This document shows positions 5,485 through 10,549 of a DNA stretch of 11,349 nucleotides, one piece after another. Both the position numbers and the translations under genes were made by a program. Location of the stretch: the NCBI GenBank assembly GCA_023263015.1, contig JALQXV010000012.1, positions 1 to 11,349 on the forward strand, read 5' to 3'. The notes below the pieces were generated by a model that did not search any database, was not told where the DNA came from, and saw only the letters and a list, made by a program, of their open reading frames with translations. The stretch is from Candidatus Saccharimonadia bacterium. Lineage in GTDB: Bacteria; Patescibacteriota; Saccharimonadia; Saccharimonadales; 2-12-FULL-41-12. How positions within the stretch are numbered: the first letter of the stretch is position 1; each line of letters begins with the position of its first letter.

Positions 5485-5852
5485 TAACGAAGCTCAAGCA
5501 GTGCGTTACTCACTAAAAGTGTTAGAACCAGTAGTAACGAACCTAGTATCATCATAATCCAGCTGGCTTGTTTACGCACGCTATGAAACTTAAGACTTAA
5601 AAAGAACTGACCAACTAAAACTAGGACCGCAAACACCGCAAATGCAATGAGTTGCTCTACCCCACCCCTGAAATAACCGTCAAGGCCAAGGTTTGAGCGG
5701 TAGGTTTGAATATAAATATTACTCGTGTCTCCAAGTCGCAGTAATACGGACGAGACAGCAACTACTGTTAGAAAAACATTAATAGTCAGCATTAATAACA
5801 CGAATCGATCGTGGAAGTATTTGCGGATGTGACTGTGGTTAGTATCGCTCAT
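5484..5852 (-). CDS. small three-helix membrane protein, partner of the GT2
   Basis: The protein of 122 aa starts MSDTNHSHIRKYFHDRF and has three hydrophobic stretches (about residues 17-38, 67-88 and 96-117). The loop between the first two would face outside and contains YRSNLGLDGYF. The ATG at 5852 is chosen because the longer frame to 5897 is only the translated copy of the tRNA-Thr 3' end. No Shine-Dalgarno is visible. It lies between tRNA-Thr and the GT2 gene, with a one-base stop/start overlap with the latter, so it probably serves in the same complex. No family is recognised; an accessory subunit or topological partner of the glycosyltransferase is inference. Confidence 0.8.
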   Translation of the reverse strand: MSDTNHSHIRKYFHDRFVLLMLTINVFLTVVAVSSVLLRLGDTSNIYIQTYRSNLGLDGYFRGGVEQLIAFAVFAVLVLVGQFFLSLKFHSVRKQASWIMMILGSLLLVLTLLVSNALLELR

Positions 5853-5861
5853 AAGTTTGTC

Positions 5862-5878
5862 TGGAGCCACCTGCCAGG
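5862..5878 (-). repeat. 17-bp copy of the tRNA-Thr 3' end
   Basis: CCTGGCAGGTGGCTCCA on the minus strand repeats exactly the last 17 bases of the tRNA-Thr gene (5942-5958): the T-arm 3' strand, acceptor 3' strand, discriminator and CCA. The offset is 80 bp. The extent is what an integrase attachment core in a tRNA usually looks like, but only 63 bp separate the copies. Confidence 0.9.
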
Positions 5879-5880
5879 CG

Positions 5881-5901
5881 AAATATGCCAGTGGCATATT
5901 T
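5881..5901. repeat. 10-bp inverted repeat between the two tRNA 3' ends
   Basis: AAATATGCCA-G-TGGCATATTT is a perfect inverted repeat around one base. As RNA it folds with a 3-base loop. On the minus strand no T-tract follows, so it is not a good terminator for tRNA-Thr, and transcription can continue into the membrane-protein gene. It may be an operator. Confidence 0.6.
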
Positions 5902-5941
5902 TGTCGACTCGAGCGAAGCGGCGTTCGTTATTTAACTTGTT

Positions 5942-6017
5942 TGGAGCCACCTGCCAGGATCGAACTGGCGACCTACGCGTTACGAGTGCGTCGCTCTACC
6001 AACTGAGCTAAGGTGGC
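5942..6017 (-). tRNA. tRNA-Thr(CGT), CCA encoded
   Basis: A full cloverleaf of 76 nt is seen. The acceptor stem is GCCACCT/AGGTGGC and the D stem GCTC/GAGC. The anticodon stem ACGCA/CGCGT encloses loop CTCGTAA with anticodon CGT, and the T-arm is GCCAG-TTCGATC-CTGGC. The stem has an A-C mismatch next to the loop (31-39). The discriminator is T, giving a TCCA end that is complementary to the TGGA of the thrS T-box. Confidence 0.95.
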
Positions 6018-6055
6018 GCTTGTCGGCTACCTGCGGTAGTCTTAACAATCGCTTC

Positions 6056-6064
6056 AGTATACCA
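6056..6064 (-). promoter_or_regulatory. extended -10 promoter of tRNA-Thr
   Basis: TGGTATACT on the minus strand is an extended -10 (TG, one base, TATACT). No good -35 is seen. The start would be near 6049, about 32 bases before the tRNA, with a small CTACC-GCA-GGTAG hairpin in the 5' leader. Confidence 0.5.
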
Positions 6065-6131
6065 CTCTCTAACACCGAGCGGTATGGTATTACCTACATC
6101 GAATATATAAAAATACCTATATACTACTCGC

Positions 6132-6479
6132 ATGAATAAAGATCAGATCTATCAAGACTTCAAAGACCTTGTAAACCTAACAAAATCCGAGCTCGAAAAG
6201 TGGCTCGATACAGATGAGGCCAAGTCTGTTGGCTGGACTCGCTCCGGCGGGCTTAAAAAGTCATCTGACGGCGATAAATCCGAAGGATACAAGTCTGGTG
6301 AACGCATAATCGACATCTTAAGCAAAAAGAAATCAGACTTAACTGACGACGATTACGCACATATGCGCCGCGTGAATGGCTACATTAAACGCCACCTCGG
6401 TCAACAACCAAACAAAGATATTACTCACACCCGCTGGCGCTATTCGCTCATGAACTGGGGTCACGATCCGCTTAAATAG
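6132..6479 (+). CDS. DUF3140-family protein
   Basis: This 115-aa soluble, highly charged protein has the pattern of the DUF3140 family: IYQDFKDLVNLTKSELEKWL at the start, a middle ERIIDIL segment, then LTDDDYAHMRRVNGYIKRHL and a C-terminal TRWRYSLMNWGHDPL. The family is described as possible DNA-binding proteins, with no established biochemical role. It is complete and near the usual length. TATACT (6120-6125) ends 6 bases before the ATG and there is no Shine-Dalgarno, so the mRNA is probably leaderless. It stands alone between the divergent tRNA-Thr and the tRNA-Asp unit, whose -35 begins at the last base of its stop codon. Confidence 0.85.
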   Translation: MNKDQIYQDFKDLVNLTKSELEKWLDTDEAKSVGWTRSGGLKKSSDGDKSEGYKSGERIIDILSKKKSDLTDDDYAHMRRVNGYIKRHLGQQPNKDITHTRWRYSLMNWGHDPLK

Positions 6480-6508
6480 TTGTAATTTCCCTGTTTTTTT
6501 GGTATGAT
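6480..6508 (+). promoter_or_regulatory. promoter of the hairpin RNA and tRNA-Asp
   Basis: TTGTAA (6480-6485), a 17-base spacer and TATGAT (6503-6508), preceded by TGG as an extended -10, predict a start near 6515. That is exactly where the long hairpin arm begins. Confidence 0.7.
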
Positions 6509-6514
6509 CTCATT

Positions 6515-6584
6515 TGTCGATCAAAACAGTGCGCCCGTTGTGTTAGCAAGTCCAAACAGCCACAACGGCCACCTTTGATCAACA
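6515..6584 (+). ncRNA. 70-nt imperfect hairpin RNA leading tRNA-Asp
   Basis: TGTCGATCAAA (6515-6525) pairs with TTTGATCAACA (6574-6584) over 10 of 11 positions, and CGTTGTG (6536-6542) pairs with CACAACG (6561-6567). A short GTG/CAC helix lies between them, and the apical loop is 18 bases. It starts at the predicted transcript 5' end and stops 13 bases before tRNA-Asp, with no terminator between. It is either a small RNA released by tRNA 5' processing or a structured tRNA leader. No known family was recognised. Confidence 0.5.
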
Positions 6585-6597
6585 GTACATGTTAGCT

Positions 6598-6674
6598 GGG
6601 CTCGTGGTGTAGAGGCCTAACATGCCTCCCTGTCACGGAGGAGATCGCCGGTTCGAATCCGGTCGGGCCCGCCA
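6598..6674 (+). tRNA. tRNA-Asp(GTC), CCA encoded
   Basis: A 77-nt cloverleaf is seen. The acceptor stem is GGGCTCG/CGGGCCC with one T-G wobble. The anticodon stem CCTCC/GGAGG encloses loop CTGTCAC with anticodon GTC, and the T-arm GCCGG/CCGGT carries TTCGAAT in its loop. The discriminator is G, as expected for tRNA-Asp, followed by CCA. Confidence 0.96.
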
Positions 6675-6690
6675 GTATGAAAACCAAATG

Positions 6691-6712
6691 CCATCCGCAA
6701 GGATGGTTTTTT
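6691..6712 (+). terminator. terminator of tRNA-Asp
   Basis: CCATCC-GCAA-GGATGG is followed by six T. It is nested in an outer 9-bp inverted repeat, TATGAAAAC (6677-6685) with GTTTTCATA (6713-6721), so the complete structure is much longer than a minimal terminator. Confidence 0.93.
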
Positions 6713-6746
6713 GTTTTCATAATGCTGGTATTCACAATGGTAGAGC

Positions 6747-6778
6747 AGATAACCAAAATACCGCGGTATAACTTATCT
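6747..6778. promoter_or_regulatory. nested palindrome, candidate operator
   Basis: ATACCGCGGTAT (6758-6769) is a perfect 12-bp palindrome, flanked by AGATAA (6747-6752) and TTATCT (6773-6778) as a second inverted repeat. It lies just 5' of the -35 of the following gene, a usual place for a regulator site. Confidence 0.45.
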
Positions 6779-6782
6779 ACTA

Positions 6783-6811
6783 TTGACGTAGTCTAGAATA
6801 CATTATATGGT
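6783..6811 (+). promoter_or_regulatory. promoter of the gene at 6819
   Basis: TTGACG (6783-6788), a 17-base spacer and TATGGT (6806-6811) place the transcript start near 6818, at the second ATG of the reading frame. Confidence 0.5.
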
Positions 6812-6818
6812 TTTAGTA

Positions 6819-7181
6819 ATGAGTGAGCTTCAGACCCTCAATCAGTACTGGGCTATGACAAGACCTACAATAGAGGAAGAATATCGGTTCGGAACTACTA
6901 CCAATTACTGTAGAGTGGTTGCTGAACAGATAGCTCAGATTTTACACGGTCAGGGGGAAACCCCGCAAATTGCAAAACTTGAGCACCCTTTAAGCCTGAT
7001 ACCAGTTATGTATGAGCGACGGATTCGGTGGCAATGGCATGAAGTCTGTGCCGCACAAGGCTTAGCTTTCGACCCAATTCATGAGTTGCCGCCCATGACG
7101 ATAGAAAATTATATAACGAGCACCTTTATGAAGCCGGAATTAATTCGTGTAAGCTATCGTGAATATGAACCATTGGAATAA
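6819..7181 (+). CDS. unrecognised 120-aa protein with a possible Cys-His-Asp triad
   Basis: I do not recognise the family. The soluble protein starts MSELQTLNQYW. It contains NYCRVVAEQIAQILHGQG, then WQWHEVCAAQGLAFDP, in an order (Cys with a following helix, His, then Asp about 11 residues later) that recalls transglutaminase or papain-fold proteins. The candidate residues are C31, H74 and D85. This is a pattern guess, not a domain match. ATG 6819 is preferred over ATG 6807 because the promoter at 6783-6811 overlaps the earlier codon; with 6819 the mRNA would be leaderless. No Shine-Dalgarno is visible for either. It is monocistronic, between tRNA-Asp and the M23 gene. Confidence 0.7.
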   Translation: MSELQTLNQYWAMTRPTIEEEYRFGTTTNYCRVVAEQIAQILHGQGETPQIAKLEHPLSLIPVMYERRIRWQWHEVCAAQGLAFDPIHELPPMTIENYITSTFMKPELIRVSYREYEPLE

Positions 7182-7241
7182 TGTTGCATCCAAAGTGAAA
7201 ATTTAACTAGCTTCGTATGAAGTAAAAGAACCCATTAACTA

Positions 7242-7270
7242 TAGACAAAACTGTATTTTGATGGTATTTT
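7242..7270 (+). promoter_or_regulatory. promoter of the M23 peptidase gene
   Basis: TAGACA (7242-7247), a 17-base spacer and TATTTT (7265-7270) predict a start within a few bases of the ATG at 7280. Confidence 0.5.
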
Positions 7271-7279
7271 AATTTTTAA

Positions 7280-7768
7280 ATGTCTAGATTATCTGTAAAT
7301 ACTTACGGCCTACCTATCCCAGTTACCGCTGAATTACTGGCTATCACCACTGATAGTCCTGCGCATACTGGGGTATTTGTAGAAGCAATCGATTTCCTAG
7401 TTCCTGTAGATACACCCGTAATTGCCCCTTTAAGCGGAGTAGTCTCGGTGGTAAGTGACGGCCACACACAACATGGCCCTTCAGCTAAATATGCGGATAA
7501 GGTTAACTATATCTGTCTTGCCCATGATAATAACGAGCATAGTGAATATTTACATCTTGCTGCGGACAGTATAGAAGTCGAGCCGAACATGAGAATACAG
7601 ACAGGTCAGTTACTTGGGCGTACTGGGTTATCTGGATGGATGACAGCACCACATCTTCATTGGTTTGTGTATCACAGTGACAAAAGTAAACCAACGCCAA
7701 GTATTACAGGCTTGAAGCCCTGTTTGTCTAATGAAGCTGCGCAGGTTTTTGGTCGGTTTCTCAGTTAG
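7280..7768 (+). CDS. M23-family (LytM/lysostaphin-type) metallopeptidase without signal peptide
   Basis: The 162-aa protein is almost entirely an M23 domain. The zinc ligands are H29 and D38 in the HTG...AIDF variant of HxxxD and H127 of the PHLHW motif; the catalytic histidines are H92 (YLHL) and H125. The family beta-sheet pattern TPVIAPLSGVVSVVSDG at 45-61 and GQLLGRTGLSG at 109-119 is clear. M23 enzymes cut peptide cross-links in peptidoglycan, usually outside the membrane. Here no signal peptide or membrane helix precedes the domain, so either it is exported another way, acts after lysis, or processes a cytoplasmic target. The start is fixed by the promoter directly upstream, and no Shine-Dalgarno is present. 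Confidence 0.85.
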   Translation: MSRLSVNTYGLPIPVTAELLAITTDSPAHTGVFVEAIDFLVPVDTPVIAPLSGVVSVVSDGHTQHGPSAKYADKVNYICLAHDNNEHSEYLHLAADSIEVEPNMRIQTGQLLGRTGLSGWMTAPHLHWFVYHSDKSKPTPSITGLKPCLSNEAAQVFGRFLS

Positions 7769-7801
7769 AAGATAGACTCTTGATTCTGCTAAAATATCCC
7801 A

Positions 7802-8641
7802 ATGACAAACATTGTACTCATTGGCCATGTCTGCATCGACCATAACGTTGTGCGAGGCGAACTAACTAAGTCATGGGGATCGCCGTTGATGTACATCGGC
7901 AAGTATTTCAATCATCGTCACGCCGAAGCGAATGTCACACTCATCGCACCGCATGGGCGAGATTTTAATGACTACAACTCAAACTTAAAAGTATTAACGT
8001 CGACCAATCCAGACGACCCTACAATGCTCTATAAAAATGTAGTCGATGAAGATGGCAACCGAACGCAGTACTGTCTTAACAGCGAGCATTCGGAACCAAC
8101 CCCACTAACAGACGAAATGAAATCCGTACTAGCAGAAGCAGACATTGTATTTGTAGCACCCTTATCTCCCCAATATTCCGTAGACTATGTCCGACAAGCC
8201 TTTTCCGAAACGCCTTTGAATTCTTTGAAAGTCTTGCTCCCTCAAGGCTACCTACGCTACATAGCTGAAGATGGACTAGTTTCCCCTCGCCCGTTTAATG
8301 AAGCCAAAGACTTGCTGCCACTATTCAATCTTGTCGTTCTATCCGACGAAGACACGACTGATGCCGTCAACAAAGCAGTAGCGTGGCAGCAACAATCCTC
8401 TGCAACAACTTTTATAGTTACCGAAAACAAGCGTGGCGCGGTCATAATTGGCGATGGCGGACAATCTGAAATCCCTACCGAAGCAATCCCTCAAAAAAAC
8501 ATCATAAATCCTATCGGTTGCGGTGATGTGTTTACGGCAGCTACTGCATACGGTCTTAGCGACAAATTAACCATCGAACAAGCTGTTATAGCTGGCCACG
8601 GTGCTGCACGCGAAAGTTTACTGTCCGACAAACTGCTTTAG
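7802..8641 (+). CDS. PfkB/ribokinase-family sugar or nucleoside kinase
   Basis: The 279-aa protein has a ribokinase-like fold with its start at a short IVLIGHVCIDHNVV strand-turn. The C-terminal PfkB signature is present as NPIGCGDVFTAA (236-247), where D242 is the catalytic base and GCG forms the anion hole; the usual form is DTxGAGD, so this is a variant. ATP-side residues include VTENKRGAVI (207-216). The lid seems short and the substrate cannot be inferred. PfkB kinases with such starts phosphorylate sugars, nucleosides or their derivatives. TAAAAT (7790-7795) ends 6 bases before the ATG and no Shine-Dalgarno is seen, which suggests a leaderless mRNA. It begins 33 bases after the M23 stop and ends in a 230-base intergenic region. 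Confidence 0.85.
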   Translation: MTNIVLIGHVCIDHNVVRGELTKSWGSPLMYIGKYFNHRHAEANVTLIAPHGRDFNDYNSNLKVLTSTNPDDPTMLYKNVVDEDGNRTQYCLNSEHSEPTPLTDEMKSVLAEADIVFVAPLSPQYSVDYVRQAFSETPLNSLKVLLPQGYLRYIAEDGLVSPRPFNEAKDLLPLFNLVVLSDEDTTDAVNKAVAWQQQSSATTFIVTENKRGAVIIGDGGQSEIPTEAIPQKNIINPIGCGDVFTAATAYGLSDKLTIEQAVIAGHGAARESLLSDKLL

Positions 8642-8710
8642 CTTTGTAAGAAATCCTACAAAATACTGTTAGAGCCTGATTTATAGTTGTAAGTGTAACG
8701 GGAGTAACGA

Positions 8711-8797
8711 GTGAAAGATCTACAACGCTACTACATCCGAGATTCGGAAACGAATTGGCTCTGGTGTATAACGTATGTATCCGACATCGAGGAATAA
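8711..8797 (+). CDS. possible 28-codon small protein
   Basis: GTG at 8711 opens a 28-codon frame to TAA 8795-8797, with GGGAG 6 bases upstream, a better Shine-Dalgarno than most genes here. The peptide starts MKDLQRYYIRDSETNW and continues LWCITYVSDIEE. It is amphipathic and rich in aromatic residues, with two Trp codons. I recognise no family. It could be a leader peptide for the antiporter gene or chance. It fills the gap between the kinase and antiporter genes, together with a CGAGG-AATAA-CCTCG hairpin at its 3' end. Confidence 0.35.
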   Translation: MKDLQRYYIRDSETNWLWCITYVSDIEE

Positions 8798-8810
8798 CCT
8801 CGCCATAACA

Positions 8811-8820
8811 GTATCGATAC
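8811..8820. repeat. 10-bp palindrome upstream of the antiporter
   Basis: GTATCGATAC is self-complementary and lies just 5' of a -10-like TATTCT (8825-8830). It could be an operator. After the -10 there is a 9-codon frame beginning ATG 8833 (MNNVERPYS) before the antiporter start. Confidence 0.35.
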
Positions 8821-8874
8821 ATGTTATTCTAGATGAATAATGTGGAGCGACCGTACAGCTGAAAGCCGTAACAC

Positions 8875-10320
8875 ATGAACGAGGCAGTTCTGTTTTTGGC
8901 GGTAGGTGGCGTACTAGCTTTTAGCTTAGTTGTTGCGTATGCAGCGGCTCGTTTCAAAATCCCATCCCTTGTGGCGTTTTTAGCGCTCGGCATGTTTATT
9001 GGTTCCGACTACTTTAATATCATCAATTTTGAAAATGCCGAAGCTGCCCGTGTTATTGGCATTGTTGGTTTAGCCGCAATCTTGTTCGAGGGTGGGCTTT
9101 CGACCTCGTGGCGTCGTTTACGCCAAGCCGCAATACCCGCAATTGCGCTGAGTACAATTGGTGTCGTAGTCACCGCCCTACTTACCGCTGTCGTTGCCCA
9201 TGAACTACTTAACCTGCCATGGCTCTATGCCCTGCTACTTGGTTCGGTTGTGTCATCAACTGATGCGGCAGCAGTATTTGCCACGTTTAGATTTACTACT
9301 ATTCGACGGCGACTAGCACGAACTCTCGAGGCAGAGTCAGGCGTTAATGATCCGGCCGCTATTGCACTAACCATTGGTTTTATCGAATGGATTCATAAGT
9401 CCGATTACGGTGCGAGCCATGTAGCAATCCTAGTTTTTGAAGAGCTTGGCCTTGGCCTATTAGTTGGTCTGCTAGCTGGCGGTATTAGTATGTGGCTATT
9501 TTCGCGTTTACCGCATAGTGTTGGTGCGTTCGCGCCGGTTGCATCAATTGCGGCTGGAGCACTAACATTTGGTGCAGCCGACTTTATAGGTGGTAGCGGG
9601 TTCTTGGCTATTTACATTGTTGGTTTAGCTATTGGCAGTACTCCTTCGCGTTACCGTAGCGAACTCACCGTTTTCCACGAAGGTTTTGCCTTCCTGTCGC
9701 AGGTTGCCATGTTTATTATGCTCGGCTTGTTCGTAGTACCGTCTGAACTTATGCACGTAGCCGGAGCCAGCGTTGTAATCGCCCTACTCCTTGTATTCCT
9801 TATTCGACCAATCGCTGTTTACTTGTCGACCTTCCGCATGAAGTTCAATAACCAAGAAAAGATCTTCCTCGGTTATGCTGGCTTGCGTGGAGCCGTTCCA
9901 ATTGTACTCGGGACATTTGTGCTGTCGTCACATATTGATCACGGTGAAACAATTTTTAATGTCGTCTTCTTTATCGTCCTCGCTTCAGCCCTTATACAAG
10001 GCACTACACTCGACTGGGTTGCAGCCAAGTTAGGTGTGTTGGATATACTACCAAAAGAAAAACAAGCTGCTATTCAAGCCGATAAACCTCAGCGGCTTAA
10101 ATTCTACGTCGCTCCACAGCATGCCATTGCCGGTGTACGCGTACGCGAAATTGGTCTGCCTCGCTGGGCTAAGGTTACAAAAATTATTCGTGGCTCAAAC
10201 CGAATCATTCCCGAAGCAAATACTATGATCGAAGCAAACGACGAATTAATGATCACTGTCCCCTTATCAAAACACCCTGAAATAGAAGACGTCTTTACTC
10301 GTTGGCGCCGCCGCGTGTAA
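8875..10320 (+). CDS. CPA-type cation/proton antiporter (NhaP2/CvrA-like) with C-terminal RCK_C domain
   Basis: This 481-aa integral membrane protein has about 12-13 helices up to residue 385, then a soluble tail. Core signatures are FEGGLST (71-77), SSTDAAAVFA (127-136) with the T129-D130 pair of the unwound helix, and EAESGVNDPAA (152-162) with N158-D159, the ion-binding pair of electroneutral CPA1-type exchangers. Residues 402-481 (FYVAPQHAIAGVRVREIGLP ... ANDELMITVP) look like a TrkA-C/RCK_C ligand-binding domain, as found in K+/H+ antiporters of the NhaP2 type. It exchanges Na+ or K+ for protons across the membrane; the ion is inferred. No close Shine-Dalgarno is seen, and the start fits the first helix. 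Confidence 0.92.
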   Translation: MNEAVLFLAVGGVLAFSLVVAYAAARFKIPSLVAFLALGMFIGSDYFNIINFENAEAARVIGIVGLAAILFEGGLSTSWRRLRQAAIPAIALSTIGVVVTALLTAVVAHELLNLPWLYALLLGSVVSSTDAAAVFATFRFTTIRRRLARTLEAESGVNDPAAIALTIGFIEWIHKSDYGASHVAILVFEELGLGLLVGLLAGGISMWLFSRLPHSVGAFAPVASIAAGALTFGAADFIGGSGFLAIYIVGLAIGSTPSRYRSELTVFHEGFAFLSQVAMFIMLGLFVVPSELMHVAGASVVIALLLVFLIRPIAVYLSTFRMKFNNQEKIFLGYAGLRGAVPIVLGTFVLSSHIDHGETIFNVVFFIVLASALIQGTTLDWVAAKLGVLDILPKEKQAAIQADKPQRLKFYVAPQHAIAGVRVREIGLPRWAKVTKIIRGSNRIIPEANTMIEANDELMITVPLSKHPEIEDVFTRWRRRV

Positions 10321-10372
10321 TACTGTTAAAAACCATACAGTCACGCAAGCTAATTATTGGTACTGTTATTGC

Positions 10373-10549
10373 ATGTATGAACAAGAACCCAAGCCAGCCA
10401 AACCAGAAGTAACCGATGATGTTCCAGGTCGCGAACTCACCGATGAAGAATTAGCACAAGTCCGTGCTCACCCACAAATTACCCCAGCTCACGAAGTTGA
10501 GCGAATCCTTGGTGAGCAACCAGCTCCTGAAGATCAGCCTAAAAATTAA
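10373..10549 (+). CDS. small acidic proline-rich protein (58 aa)
   Basis: The frame runs from ATG 10373 to TAA 10547-10549 and encodes an acidic, proline- and glutamate-rich peptide (MYEQEPKPAKPEVTDD ... RELTDEELAQVRAHPQITPA ... HEVERILGEQPAPE). The composition is that of a disordered head and tail around a short helix-turn-helix-like centre. No family is recognised. TACTGT (10361-10366) ends 6 bases before the ATG, the same spacing as at three neighbouring genes, which suggests a leaderless mRNA. Its stop shares the palindrome TTAA (10546-10549) with the stop of the convergent DUF2207 gene. Confidence 0.65.
   Translation: MYEQEPKPAKPEVTDDVPGRELTDEELAQVRAHPQITPAHEVERILGEQPAPEDQPKN

Noticed and set aside
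5853..5897. 15-residue N-terminal extension of the small membrane protein
   Set aside because: It is a translation of the tRNA 3' end copy and the adjoining inverted repeat; ATG 5852 gives a more natural start.
5881..5901. Inverted repeat as terminator of tRNA-Thr
   Set aside because: On the minus strand the stem is followed by CGCC and not a T-tract.
8257..8445. Antisense frame inside the PfkB kinase gene
   Set aside because: It is a shadow of the kinase gene with no ribosome site or protein-family resemblance.
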